Assembly: GCA_002245135.1 (NCBI GenBank)
Contig: NGBS01000296.1
Coordinates: forward strand, 124,001-188,000
Direction of reading: 5' to 3'
Source: Proteromonas lacertae
Taxonomy: Eukaryota; Sar; Bigyra; Opalinata; Proteromonadidae
DNA: 64,000 bases
Part shown: one piece after another, positions 10,913 to 24,316 of the stretch
How the letters are laid out: every line of letters begins with the position of its first letter
Numbering within the stretch: position 1 is the first letter of the stretch
Position numbers and translations under genes: made by a program
The notes under the pieces: generated by a model
The model's database searches: none
Seen by the model: only the letters and a program-made list of their open reading frames with translations
What the model was told of the DNA's origin: nothing

Positions 10913-13900
10913 ATGTCTTATAAATCAAAAGTATAGATAATATATTGATGATATACCCGTTTAGCTTAATATCAATAGTGGTAGTTCATCTAGTAAACCT
11001 CATGTACCACAGTTATCGTCTAATTTTAAAACATTAACACCAGTTTCACCTGATAGAGCGAAACCAGACACATATTTCGCAAAATTACATTATTATGAAG
11101 TATAAACTTTATTTTTGATAATTAGGAGGAAACAAAGGAGAAATTAAAATTATTAAAAGCTCAGAAAGAAGAAAGAAAACATATTAGAGAACCAGTTATT
11201 AAACCAGTATATCAATCACTATAACTTTTTTAGAAACCATCAGCAAAAGAAAATATACATACAGTATACACAAAACCATCTTTATTAGAAGATCAAAGTA
11301 AAGAACCTAAAGGATTAAGAATTCCACCTCCTGGAAAATCAAAGAATATGTATTAATATAATGCTTCTAATATATATTTCTAATAGTGATCCAGCTGAAG
11401 AAGTAAAAAAATATAAAAGAAGAATAATAGAAGAAGAACAAAAAAGAGACAAAATGTTAAAAGAAGAGCATAAGAAAATGCATATTTCAACCAAACCGAG
11501 AGTTCCAATAACAACTGCACATCATAAACCGAAACATGAACACAAAAAGAAAACAGTATCAGAGAAAGAGAACATTCTAGAAGAAGTAGAAACTGAAGAA
11601 AAACCAGCTGAAAAAAAGAAAGAAGATAAATTAACAAAAGGAATAGAAAAATTGAAATCAAAGATAAAGAAACATAATAAAGCCAAAATGATAGCTAAAA
11701 CTGCTGTTACTAATAGTACGAAAGAAAGACCAACAACAGCTCCAGTAGTTATACCAGCTAAGGATATTGATTTATCAAACAGTAGTAGTAATGAAAGTAT
11801 TGATGATATTGATTCACAGTTGTATAGAATGGATTTACATGATAGATTGGTATAAATATATATTATTATTTATTATTATAGAAAGACGAATCTGAAGCAT
11901 TATCTAGTAAAGCAAATGAAATTAATAGACTTTTGAAAAGTCTTATTAATAAACCAAAAACAACAACAATGCCAAGAAATACAATATCCAATACAAAAAG
12001 ATCAACTTCTGCTGGAAAGTTCAAACCATCATCCAAACCTATCTATGAAGAAACAGAAAGTAGTGAAGATAATGATGATGAAGATGATGGATTATTACAA
12101 CAATATAAGCAAACAATTCCATTAACAAAACCAAAAATGAAACAAAAGAGAAGTTTAACTGCAAAAACACTACCAAGATATAAAGTTGATAAGGATGAAG
12201 AAATCATCAAATTTAGACAAAGAAAATTACCAATTAAAAGTAAACATCATCGTGCTGTGTCTGAACCAAAGACAAGAAAAGATGATATTGAGATATTATT
12301 CACTAGTAAACCAAAGATTACTCATCATTCACATACAGCAGGAGGAAAAACAAAGAAAACAACTCTAATGAAAGAAAGAAAACATAAACATACTGTTGAG
12401 AAAGAAGATGATGATGAGAAAGTTCTATATAATCAACCACAACCACCATTATATGAAGTTGATAGACAATTATTAAATAAACAACAACCAATATCACATC
12501 CTCCGTTATATGATGTAGATAAATATATTAATATTGATAATAAGATATTACCACCTCGTATTCCTTCTAAATCAGCTTATGAACAACAACAACAACAACA
12601 ACATCATCATCATCATCATCATCATCATCACCATAGTCATTCACATTCACATCATCATAAAGTATTATCAGATAGTGACAATAATAACAATGTAGAAGAA
12701 GAAGAGGAAAGTGATGATAAAGATATACCACCTCCTATTGAATATGTATCTCCACCTCGTAAAGATAAACATTACCATCATCATCATAATAATAAATTAC
12801 ATGTTAAACATGAGAAGGTTGATGATATAATTAAACAATTAGATGAAAGTGATTCTATTAATAATAATCCTATATTACATACACCACCACATCAACCACC
12901 AGTATCATTACATTATCAATACAATATTAATGATAATAATGATGATAATACAATACCTTCAACAACTGTAATTGGTATAGATAATAATAATAAGAGAGAT
13001 ATATCTCCATCAATTAAACATTTAACTAAAGAAGAACCATATAGACCAGTATCATTATCACCAGAGAAGAATAACAATAATGAAGAAGAAAAACCAATTG
13101 AAAAACCAGTAGTAAAGCAAGAAAATGATGAAGAAAATGATTTGAAAGAAATAATAAAAGAAACATTGAAAAGCATGAAAAAATCCAAAGAAAAAGAAAA
13201 TAAAGACGAAAAAATAATCATTCCTAGAAAATACAAACCAGCATCAGAAGAATCAGTCAAACCTCAACAAACATCCAATACTAATATCAACAATAAACCA
13301 AAAGAGAATAATAAGAAAGAAGAAGAACCAAAATCAACGCATCATCATCATCATCATCATCACCGTAAATATAATAAACATCCATTTATAGGTAATAGCA
13401 GTAGTGATGAAGATAATAAAAAGATCAAAGAATCACCTAAAACACCAACATTACACTCAGATACTGAAGATGAAGCTATTGAATTAATCAATAAATATAA
13501 TAAAGAATCACCAAAAACACCATCTATATTAAAAGAAGCTGAAGAATTAGCAACTCCATCAAATTCATCAATAGAAGAAGAATCAACTCCAGTAAAAAAT
13601 ATACAAAGAAAATCACCTCGTAAAGTGTATGATATACCTCAGTTTATAAAGAAACCACATTCATCTTCATCATCACCAATGAATCTTGATAAAAGTAGTC
13701 ATAATTCTGATGAAATTAGAAAACTCAAACAAAAAATAATTGAATTAAATGAAACAGTCAGAAGAATGCAACAAGAAAGAGAACATGATGAAGAAGTGTA
13801 TCAGAAAATGAAGAAATTACCATTCTCTGAGAAATATAATGAGAAATACTTAGAACCATTTGACAATATTAACAACAACGAAGAAAAGAATAAGTATCAA

Positions 13901-16900
13901 ACTCCATTACCACCTCAATATGATAGATTACCTTATCAACAACAACAACAACAGGTATATCCATCACCATATACTTCACCTTATTATCCTCCACCACCAC
14001 CACCACCACCATATGGTTATTCACCTTATCCATCATATATACCATCACAATTACCATTACAACAACAAATATATCAACCAACTCAACAACCACAATCTCC
14101 ACCATTATATACTAATGGAATACCATTGAAAGCAGAAGAATCATTCTTACCAACTGCTCCAGTAATTATGTATTCATCACCAACAACGACAACTAATAAT
14201 AATAACAACAATGTAAAGAAAGATTTAGGTATTAGTAGTTATACAGTTACAATAATCAATACATCATCTAAATCATCATCACCATCTTCTACTAAGCATC
14301 AATCATCATTAAAACCACCAGAACCGTCCTCTATTTATTCATCAAGACATTCTTCCAAGACAAATACACCAAAATCACATAAATCATCATCTATGTCATC
14401 ATCAACTTCTATTTCTAAGAATAAAGCTAAATTAACACCTCCAAAGTTGAATAAACAAGCTGAAATATTCTATTCAAAACCTAATCTACCATCTGAAGAG
14501 AATAATGATGTAAAGGAAGGATTGAGTAATGAAATTAAACCAATTGAAACTGTGAATGACCAACCAGAAATAAATAATGATAATGATATAAGTGAAACAT
14601 TTAGTACTTCATCATCTAGTGGATATTCAATACCACAAAATAAGAATAAGAACTCTTTAATTCCATCAAGAAATAATAATAATAATAATGATGATTATAA
14701 CTTTGATATAAATATTACTACCAACAACAATAATAATGAAAAGCCTCAATTCACAGTAATGGATGAAAGTAATAGTGATAGTACAGTAGCAGAGATTGAA
14801 ATATCAGCAAGTGTAGATGTGTCAATAGAAAGATCACCGATAGAAGGTAATAATATGTTTACTATTGAAGATAGTCCAAGTTATCATAATCTTAAAGATG
14901 GTAAATATAATATTGTTGAAGATGTAATAGAAGAAGAGGAAGTTTATAATCAAAAACAAGAAACTAAAGAAGAAGAAAAAGAGAATAGAAATGAAACATT
15001 TAGTATAGAAGAAGAGAAATATGAAAGAAGAGGAAATGAAGAAGAGAAAGAAACAGAAAGAGAAAAGCCACAATATGTAATTGAAGAGTCAAAAAATGAA
15101 GAAGAAAAAGAAGAAGAAGAAGAAGAAAAGCCAAAAGAATTTGAGATTGAATCATCTAAAGAGGAGGAAGAGGATGAAGGAAAACCTCAATTTGAAATAG
15201 AAAGTTCAAGTGAAGAAGAATTACCTGAAAAACCTAAATATAAATCTTTAGAAGAAGCAAAATATGATAGAATAGAAGATGTATTGGATAAAGAAAAGGA
15301 GAAAGAAGAAGAACAACCATCATTTGAAATAGAGAGTTCTAAAGAAGAGGAAGAAAAACAACCTGAGTTTGAGGTTGAAGAATCCATAGAAGAAAAACCA
15401 AAAGTAGATGAAGAGAAAGAAGTAGTGGAAGAATCAAAATTTGAAATAGAATCATCTTCAGAAGAAGTTGAAGAAAAGCCAAAATATAAATCACTTCAAC
15501 AAGCGAAGTATGATAAAATAGAAGATGTTAAAGAAAAAGAGAAAGAAAAGGAAGAAGAAGAGCCGTCATTTGAGATTAAAAGTTCTAAAGAAGAAGAAGA
15601 ATTACAACTTCCACAACAACAGAAACCTGAAAATGAGGAAAAAGAGAATGAACTATCGTTTGAAATAGAAAGTTCTGAAGAGGAAGGAGAAGAGGAAGAA
15701 GTAAAAGAATTACTGAAAACATTGAAAGATGCAAAATATGATGTTATTCAATCAATTGAACAGATTAAGAATAAAAAAGAAGAAGTAGTGGAAGAATCAA
15801 AATTTGAGATTGAATCATCAACAGAAGAAGAAGTTACAGAAAAACCAAAAGAAGAAGAAAAAGATTCAGAATTTGTTATGGAATTATCTTTAGAAGAAGG
15901 AGAAAAAGAAGAAGATAAACTAAAATATAAAACACTCTCTGAAGGTAGATATGATAAAATAGAAGATGTAAAAGAAAAAGTGAAAGAAAAAGAAGAACTA
16001 CCAGAAGAATCTCAATTTGAAATAGAAAGTTCTAAAGAAGAGGGAGAAGGAGAAGCAAAAGAAGTAATACCTCATTATAAGTCTTTAGAAGAAGGTAGAT
16101 ATGATAGAATTGAAGATGTGAAGAAAATAGAGAATAAAAAAGAAACAGAAGTATTAAAAGAAGCTAAACATCATCTATATAAATCTCTAGCACAAGCTAA
16201 ATATGACAATATTGAAAGTATTATCCCAATAAACCTTCGTAAATCAATAATTAATAAAATAGCATCTCCCCAATCATTAGAAGATGATGCAATAAGTGCA
16301 AAAGACTCGATTATATTACAAACATCAACATCATTAGAAGATGGTCAATTTGATTTGATAGAGAATGTTGTTGACAATGATAAGAAAGAAGAAGATGAGA
16401 TAAAATACTCTAAAACATTGGATGAAGCAGAATATAATATAATAGAAGATGTAAGAGAAAAAGATGAAGAACAATCAATAGAAGAAGAAGAGTTAGAATT
16501 AGAAAGTTCAAAAGAAGAAGAAAAAGGAGAAGCAAAACCAAAATATAAATCACTTGAAGAAGCAAAATATGATAGAATTGAAGATATGAAGGAAAAAGAA
16601 GAGGAAAAAGAATTTGAAATAGAAGAATCTAAAGAAGAAGGCAAAGAAGAATCAAAGTTTGAAGTTGAATTATCAACAGAGGAAGAAACAAAAGAAGAAA
16701 AACCGTACTATAAGTCTTTAGAAGAAGGTAAATATGATCTTATCGAAGATGTAGAAGAGAAGGAAAAAGAAGAAGAATCAGAATTTCAAATAGAAGATTC
16801 TATAAAAGAAAAACCAAAAGTTGAAGAAGAAGAAGAAGTGGAAGAATCAAATTTTGATATTGAATCATCCGCTGAAGAAGTAAAGGAAGAAGAAAATATA

Positions 16901-19900
16901 AAATATAAAACATTATTAGAAGGTAAATATGATAGAATAGAAGATGTTATAGAAGAAAAGAAAGAAGAAGAAAAAGAAATTGAAATAGAAAGTTCCAAAG
17001 AAGAATCAAATAAACATGTCAAATCATTAGAAGATGCAAAATACAATATATCCGAAGAAATAATAAAGCCAACTGACAGTATGGTTGAAGTAGATGAAGA
17101 TAAAATAAAATTTACACCAAACCAACTCAAACCTACAAAGTATAATACATTAGAAGATAATAAATATGATGTAATTGTAGAAATATTCCAAATACCAGTA
17201 AAAAGGGAAGTAAAACCACCATCATCATTACAAGAAGGAATGTATGATATAATGGAAGATGTATTGACTCAATTGAAGCAAGGTAAAGAAGAAGAAGAAG
17301 AAAATTCTTTCAATGAAATTGCAGTAAAAGATGACGTTAATGACAGTGAAAAGATAAAGTCTCCAGTTATATACAAGTCATTGACAGATGCTAATTATGA
17401 TATTATTGAAGATGTATCATTATCTCCAATAACCAAACCAAAAGAGAATAATTATGCAGAAGAAGATGAATCTGACTTTTTGATTGAGAATGAGAAGATA
17501 TTACAATCATTGAAAGAAAGACAATATGAAATAATTGAAGAAATAAACACACCTACAGACAATACAGAAGTTGAAGTTGAAGAAAAAGAGGAAGAAAAAC
17601 CAGTTTATAAAACATTATCTGAAGGTAAATATGATAGAATAGAAGATGTTATAGAAGAAAAGAAACAAGAAGAAATACCAGAAGAATCAAACTTTGAAAT
17701 AGAAAGTTCTGAAGAAGAAGAACAAAAAGAAGAAAAACCAGTTTATAAAACATTATCTAAAGCTAAATATGATGTAATAGAAGATATAAAGGAAAAAGAA
17801 AAAGAAAATACAATTAATCCATCAATAAATGAAATTACAGATGATTTTGAAGTAGAAACATCACTAAATAGTGAAAAATATGATAAAATTGAAGAAATAA
17901 TTAAACCAACTAAACATATAAACCTTCCCGATGATGTAGATGATTTATCTGACATGCATATTAATAGAAATGATGAAATAGAAATAGGTAGAAATGAAAT
18001 AAAAGAGGAAAAACCACATTATAAATCATTGAATGAAGGAAAATATGACTTTGTTGAAGATGTAATAATGAATGAAGATAAGAATGAGATAAATGATATT
18101 ATTAAAGACAATGATAAAGACATTGATGATGAATCAGTAGCTGATACAAATGAATTCAGTTGGACAAACAATTTACCTATTAATCCTAAAGAATTATCAA
18201 ATGAAAATAATATAAATAATAACAATATATTAACAGGAAGTGGTAGTATAAGTGGAGATGAATATAGTTGGGGCAATGAACAATCATTACCATCATTACC
18301 TTCAAAACTGAAAGTGATTGAAACAATTCCATCTCCAGTGAAAGAGATGAATGAAACAATGAGTATAAGTCATATCGAAGGCAATGAGATAGACTTTAAT
18401 GAAACACTAGATAAAGAGAAATATGACCTTGTTGAAGATGTAATAATGAATGAAGATAAGAATGAGATAAATGATATTATTAAAGACAATGATAAAGACA
18501 TTGATGATGAATCAGTAGCTGATACAAATGAATTCAGTTGGACAAACAATTTACCTATTAATCCTAAAGAATTATCAAATGAAAATAATATAAATAATAA
18601 CAATATATTAACAGGAAGTGGTAGTATAAGTGGAGATGAATATAGTTGGGGCAATGAACAATCATTACCATCATTACCTTCAAAACTGAAAGTGATTGAA
18701 ACAATTCCATCTCCAGTGAAAGAGATGAATGAAACAATGAGTATAAGTCATATCGAAGGCAATGAGATAGACTTTAATGAAACACTAGATAAAGAGAAAT
18801 ATGACCTTGTTGAGGATATAATAAAACCAACTAAGAAGATATCATTGATGGAGAGTAATGCTGAATATGGAGATGAAAAGGAAGAAGAAGAAAATCCAAA
18901 ATATAAATCATTACTAGAAGCAAAATATGATAAAATAGAGAATGTAGAAGAAAAAAAGATATTAAAAGTAGTAAAAAAGAGAGGATTAATTGATAGTGGT
19001 GATATTGGAGATGAGAAAGTAGAACTAACACTAATTGATGAAGAATATGATAAAATTGAAGATATAATAAAACCAGTCAAACAAATAGTAATCCCACAAA
19101 TTGTGAAAACAGAAGAAAAGAAAAAATTACCAAAATCATTATTAGAAGGTAAATATGATATAATTGATGATATAGTCAAAGCAAAAGAAGATATCTTAAT
19201 ATCATCTGAAGAAAGCAGTATAGAAAAAAGTCTAGAAGAAAAACCCAAAGCAAATAAACGACAAACACTCTTAGATTCACATTACAATAAAATTGAAGAT
19301 GTAATAAAGATTCCACCAATGACAAATGTAAAAGATGAAGATTTAGATTTAGGTGAAATAACATCACATAGAAATATATTTATTGATGAAAATAATGCTA
19401 ATAACAATGATGATAATAATGATGATGATTTATTAGATGATTTATATAATTTTGACGATGTTCCAAAGGTGATTACAGCAAATGAAGTAAAGAAAGAAGA
19501 AGCAAAAACTCCAAGACCAACTGATTCATTTTTAATCCCATTAGAAGATGAGGAAGAAAGAAAATATAATTTAATACAAAAACCATTCATTAAAGAAAGA
19601 AATATAGTGGTAGATTCAGTAAGAAGTGTTTATAATAAATATAATAATGAAATCAATAGTTTTAGTGATTTGAATAAATTTGAAGATGAAATTAAAGATA
19701 ACTGTAATGAGAATTTACCATTTAATCCACGAGTTGACAAGATTATATATAATGATATAATTCATGAAACAATAGAAGACTTATCAAAGAATGACTATGA
19801 TAGTAATATCAACAATAATCAAATTATTGATACATTTACAGTATATATTGTATTTATTTATTTATTTTAATAGAATGAATTAAAGAAGAGAACTGAACCT

Positions 19901-20796
19901 GTGATAATGTCAAATGGAACAATTCCTCCAGAGGTTATAAATGTAGAGAAAGAAATGTTAGATTTAAATGTATATAATATTTATATAATAATTAATAGAA
20001 TTCAACAATCAAAATCATATCTGAAGAAACAGTAAATTACTTAATTACTGATATTGTAGAGGAAATATACAGAATGAATAATCCAAATACATCACCAGAA
20101 TTATTACAGTCATTTGAACAAAAATCTATAAGTACATTCAATTCAAGTTTTGATAGCACATTAACTGATAATAGTATATCTCCACTCTGCTCACCAACAA
20201 GAAGTTCAGATAGAAATTACCTACGAAATGAAGGAGTATATGACGAGGAAGAAGAAGAGATTGGTTATAATGATATATTCAACAAAACAGAGAAAGAATT
20301 AAGAGAAGAATCATTTGAGTATGAAGAACCACCAATTCCTTATGATGAACCTATAGAAATAATGAATATAGTCCAACCACTTATTGCTGATAAAATTAAT
20401 AGTAAAAACTATGATATTAGTGATGATGAATTTAGGATGTTAGAGAGTGATTTAAAAGAAAAGAAAGTCGAACCTTCATTATATAAAGCAATAATTGAAG
20501 AAACAATGAAAGAGGAAGAAAAAGATATGAATGATTATATAAATCAAATAAATCATCCTTATAAATTAAAGGAAAAATCAAATAATGAAATAGTTAAAGA
20601 TGTTATGAATAAAATGGAGAGAATATTAGATCCTTCATTTAGTAGAATAGAAACCTTACAACCACCCTCTGATTCACAGAATATGATTAATTCACAACAG
20701 TTAGTGGAAAATGATAAAATGGTGAGAAATATAGAAAATGTTATTATGAATGAGATAATTGATGATTTTACTAAAGAATTATGTAAAAAGAAGTGA
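10913..20796 (+). CDS. Giant acidic repeat protein (~3,200 aa), unidentified
   Basis: ATG at 10913. Short introns (donors GTATAG, GTATAA, GTATAT, GTATTA) join small 5' exons to one uninterrupted exon from about 11882 to 19830. Two further introns then lead to the last exon, ending TGA 20796. The N-terminal third is basic and disordered, with coiled-coil-like E/K stretches, poly-H and poly-Q at about 12580-12655, proline-rich runs and a short coiled coil (RKLKQKIIELNETVRRMQQ). From about 14.9 to 19.3 kb the protein is E/K-rich and carries about 27 degenerate copies of a motif close to K-S-L-E-E-A-K-Y-D-R-I-E-D-V. The C-terminal exon is less repetitive and ends with a helical segment (ENVIMNEIIDDFTKELCKKK). 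The helical ends recall large centrosomal or cytoskeletal scaffolds such as CEP350, but this is weak. No enzyme domain, signal peptide or membrane helix is seen. Probably an intracellular scaffold. Confidence 0.85.
14880..19320 (+). repeat. About 27 degenerate KYDxIEDV protein repeats
   Basis: Within the giant acidic protein a motif with core K-Y-D-x-I-E-D-V, usually preceded by K-S/T-L-x-E-A/G, recurs about 27 times, with spacing from roughly 30 to over 150 residues filled by E/K/S-rich sequence. Examples are AKYDRIEDV, GKYDLIEDV, AKYDVIEDI, EKYDKIEEI and SHYNKIEDV. The motif is more conserved than its surroundings, which suggests a short linear binding site presented many times. The count was made by eye. 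Confidence 0.75.
18053..18808 (+). repeat. Tandem 378-bp duplication inside the repeat region
   Basis: Bases 18053-18430 and 18431-18808 are two adjacent copies of the same 378-bp unit (126 codons, in frame). They appear identical by eye except near the last boundary, where GAAGATGTA becomes GAGGATATA. The unit includes the phrases DESVADTNEFSWTNN and SGSISGDEYSWGNE. Such identity in a otherwise degenerate repeat array indicates a very recent duplication or a local assembly duplication. Confidence 0.85.
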
Positions 20797-21200
20797 AATA
20801 AAAAAATTGATTATAAATAATTACTTAAGTCATTTATATGTAAATATTTATTATATTGTTCTGTTAAGAAGAGTATTTACCAATTTTTTCTAATAGAGAT
20901 ATTTTCTTTAATTATTTTTTCAAAATTTGATTCTAATTTACCATCTTTAAAATATATACTATTTATCAATCTCTATTCCGAAAGTAAAAATAAATGTAGC
21001 TGATTCTCTTTTCTGCCCCATATTTTTAAGATCTTCAAGTTGAATATGTTAGTTTAAATAGAAATAGACTTTACATAAATATTCTTTGGAAATGTAAGAA
21101 ATGAAATTATAATGATTAAATGCAACGATTTAAAGGTATGTTCATCGAATGAAAAGCCAAAAAGATGGATAATTATTAATTTCTATATAAACAATATTAA
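20797..21200. other. Convergent intergenic spacer with a possible small ORF remnant
   Basis: Spacer of about 400 bp between two convergent stops. It is AT-rich. On the minus strand, short coding-like stretches can be read (an ATG followed by GQKRESATFIFTFGIEIDK at about 21020, and out of frame with it SIYFKDGKLESNFEKIIKEN near 20900-20960). I could not join them with an intron of the local type, so they may be a decayed small gene or chance. No RNA gene seen. Confidence 0.35.
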
Positions 21201-22691
21201 TTATTTAGTTATTGAGTTTTCTATATTCCAAAATGTAGGTAGAAACTGAGGATTCATACTCTATCAATATATAATAAAATTACTAATAAAAAATACATTT
21301 ATAAACAATTTCCTCCATGCTTTAACGAATTCTGTTATTCCATTCTCTTCCCCTTCATCTTTACAAATAGTTTCTATTATACTCTCTTGAGAACTTTTAA
21401 AATCACTATCAACTATTCTTTTATTCAATTTACAGACTATATCAAGAAATAATAAATTCATTAATACATACTCTCTTGAAAATCAGATTCATTAATATCA
21501 TCTTTCTTTAAATATTCTTTCACCACTTTTTGAAGTTCTTTTATTCTTTCTTCATTCAAATCATTCTTATTCAATAAGGCATTGGCTGCTTTCATTGCTG
21601 CTGATATTTCCACATCTATTCTCACTTTAGGAACATTGGGTTTAATATTATATTTTTCATGAATTTCTAATGAATACCTACTTTCATATTGTGTTAATTT
21701 GACATGACATTCATCACATAATATTACTATATCTTGTTGAGATGGATTTTTGTATTTTTCAGGAAAATATTGTCTATATGAATGAGGAATCTATATTTAT
21801 ATTATTATAATTATAACTCTATCATACTATGTGATGACTAATATAATGATTTTTACTTCCACATACAAAACATCTTACTTCATTTTGATTCAATTTATTC
21901 TTTACTCTTTCACTTTTGCTTTCTTCTGGATAAATAAGAGTAATATCACCACTATCATCATCTTTTAACTTCGCATAGTGTTTTTCTAGAAACCAATCTC
22001 TTTTGCGTCTTTTGCATAAGAATAAGAACGAACCATCTGGATGATTTACAAATACAAATTAAATAAAACTTAAGAAAATGTGAAAAAAAGAAAGATATAT
22101 GCTTTAAATTGTTCAGTTGTTGGAACTGGAGATATACTTGGTTGTTTTGATTTATTATTATTCTCATTTTTTTCTTTACTATCCGATTTACTTTCTTTAT
22201 CTTGTGAAAAAATAGATTTTCTATTTCTTTTAGACATTGGAGATTGAGTAATCTTCCTTGACCTTATTGGAAATGTTGAAATCCAATTCATTATTGAATT
22301 ATAATTCATTACCACATTATTATGTCTTTTAAGAATAAATAAATAAATAAATATACAATGAATAAAAATAAACAAATAATTCTCTGGAAGCCCATGCATC
22401 TCCACAACCATACCTATTTATTATAAACAAATAAATAATTAAATGAATAAAAAAATACAAAATCTGTTTTGATGTTAAATAATGTTCTCCCCATAATGAA
22501 TGATCAATTTTTAATTTGAAATTTTCTATATTTAAATAACTTTCAACTAAATTATCCAAACCACGGAAATGCTTTTCATTCTTTGTATCACTAATAGTGT
22601 TTAATTCAAACACTCCATTTATTTCTATTTCATATTTACATTCTAATAGTTTCTGATCATTGTTAATACCTACTCCACTTTTTAATATTCT

Positions 22692-22731
<40 letters not shown>

Positions 22732-23158
22732 GTACTGTCTGTTATGTAACGCTGTTATTAAATCATCAGGAAGTTTTGATAGGTAATAAGTCTGAAATAA
22801 AAAAATGTATTTTGAAGAACAAATCTGTATTAATGATATATCGGGATTTCCCTATATTATATATAAATAAAATATTCTATACAGTACATGGCCATTCAGT
22901 ATCTAACCCTAATAAACACTCAAACCTTAAACTCTCTAACTCTTCTCTATGCCTTGATAAAGTATGGTCATTAATAATGATGATCTATAAAATGAGTATT
23001 GCTATTTAATATACTGGATAACCTTTGTAATCATGTGGTCTATTTCTATATTTGAAAAATATGTATAATTTTTGGAAGAAAAATATAACCGGGAAAAAAT
23101 AAGAGTAGATTTTTAGTTTGATTTTGTCAAAAACAAAGCAAAGACAAGAAAACAGCAT
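21201..23158 (-). CDS. EXD2: EXD2-like 3'-5' exonuclease with C-terminal HNH-like zinc region
   Basis: Multi-exon gene of roughly 500-550 residues. The ATG at 23158 gives an N-terminal hydrophobic stretch (KIYSYFFPVIFFFQKLYIFF) that would act as a membrane anchor, as in EXD2. The DnaQ/RNase D-type exonuclease core follows: ECLLGLDTEW (Exo I, D and E), KSGVGINNDQKLL (Exo II), and YGCGDAWASREL (Exo III), preceded by WGEHYLTSKQ. The C-terminal half resembles EXD2 too: HPDGSFLFLCKRRKRDWFLEK, then RCFVCGSKNHYISHHI joined across an intron to IPHSYRQYFPEKY, and ILCDECHVKLTQYES (CxxC, H, H and CxxC). The family degrades RNA or DNA and, in animals, sits at mitochondria or joins DNA-end resection. Introns include one with a long TA tract. 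The stop at 21201 follows a last short exon joined by a 36-nt intron. Confidence 0.88.
22697..22729. repeat. (TA)n microsatellite in an EXD2 intron
   Basis: About 16 TA units lie within the intron between the LHNRQ exon and the RILKSGVG exon of the EXD2-like gene. They lengthen that intron relative to its neighbours. Confidence 0.9.
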
Positions 23159-23224
23159 TTTGAATTTGAATGAAACGACTATATTTGTTTTTCATTTGAA
23201 ACAAACAAGCAAAAACATATTAAA

Positions 23225-24226
23225 TTACATTATTATACACCCTTGCATAGCTGGTATACCTGCAGGAAATGCACCAGCTGTTTGTTGAGTTGCACCAAGA
23301 TTTGGGAATTTAGGCAAGCCGTCCTCAGAAAATTCCAATTCTGGTGCTAATTTCTTTATTATATCTGCTGGTGGTTGTCCACAATCCTGCATATCTTCAA
23401 ACAATTCAGTTAATCTTTGAAAATTGCCTGGTTCACTTTCATAAACATATACTATCTGTTGATAATATTGATACATTCTTCCATATCTTTCATAAGTCTC
23501 AGTATCCATCTTAGTTTGATTTATGGCAAGCCAAGTAGGAAATTCGTCACAAATCAATTTCATTGGTTCATACATTACTTCTTTAGATAGCAGTTGGTTC
23601 ATCTATGAGAAAGTAATAGAATATGAATATATATACCATTCCGTCCATTACTTTATTGAAATCATTTGATTCACCTATCTTTTCAAACTGTTTCATCATT
23701 TGTTTCATCATATCTTCTCCCATTGACTCAACTTGAGATGGATCTAAACCTTCCATTTTCTTTGCTGATTCATTTAATCCCTAATAAATATTATTATTTT
23801 ATTATATACAATTAATGTTTGTGCAATTTGCGTATCTATTATTTGTCCTTCTTTTGAAACTTCTTTCTTACCTAAATTTATTGGATTTTCAGTTGGATCT
23901 TGGTCTTTATTCTTTAATCTATCTAAAGTTACATTCAATGCTTCAGCATATTCTGGATTTTTTACTGTTTCAATAACAGATGTCATATTCTAACGAGAGA
24001 AGAATAATAGAAATAAATACTCTAACAACATCATCTACCAATGGATCAGTAGATTCTTTTAGTTCTATTTTACATAAAATTTAATTTTAGAAATACTTTC
24101 TTCTTCAATAATACTTACTCTTTCTCTTTTATTCTCCATTACTTCTATATTTATACATCATCTTGTTGTTATACCATTTAAAACTTCATCTACATCCTCT
24201 TGTTTAATCTCTGGCTCTTCACTCAT
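23225..24226 (-). CDS. PEX19: PEX19, peroxisomal membrane protein import receptor
   Basis: About 280 residues after joining several introns of 28-34 nt. The protein begins MSEEPEIKQEDVDEVL, acidic and short as in other PEX19 proteins, and carries helical client-binding sequence (MEGLDPSQVESMGEDMMK, then MNQLLSKEVMYEPMKLI). The hallmark C-terminal region follows: TYERYGRMYQYYQQIVYVYE, DMQDCGQPPADIIKKLAPEL and EFSEDGLPKFP. The last four residues, CIIM, form a CaaX farnesylation box. PEX19 binds newly made peroxisomal membrane proteins in the cytosol and delivers them to PEX3. It implies that the organism has peroxisomes. The end of the CDS lies 66 bp from the EXD2 start, and the ATG is 90 bp from the divergent TPR/SGNH gene. 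Confidence 0.95.
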
Positions 24227-24316
24227 TCAAAATTCAAATTTTAAAAATAAAACGAGGCTTGATTAAGTTTGGTTTGATTAAACAAATATTTATCATAAAA
24301 ATCATTTTCACTTTTC
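24227..24316. promoter_or_regulatory. Divergent promoter, 90 bp
   Basis: Spacer between the ATGs of PEX19 (-) and the ubiquitin-like/TPR/SGNH gene (+). It contains GAGGCTTGATTAAGTTT and GGTTTGATTAAAC, carrying the GCTTGA word also found in other short spacers here. Confidence 0.4.

Noticed and set aside
14834..19590. Numerous minus-strand ORFs rich in S, F and L opposite the giant acidic gene
   Set aside because: They are the complement of GAA/AAA-rich codons (TTC, TTT, TCT). They repeat exactly where the forward repeats repeat and have no independent domain or splice logic.
11933..19870. Alternative genetic code (TAA/TAG as glutamine, as in many ciliates with tiny introns)
   Set aside because: Thousands of codons are free of in-frame TAA, TAG and TGA, CAA is used for Gln, and gene ends fall at all three standard stops.
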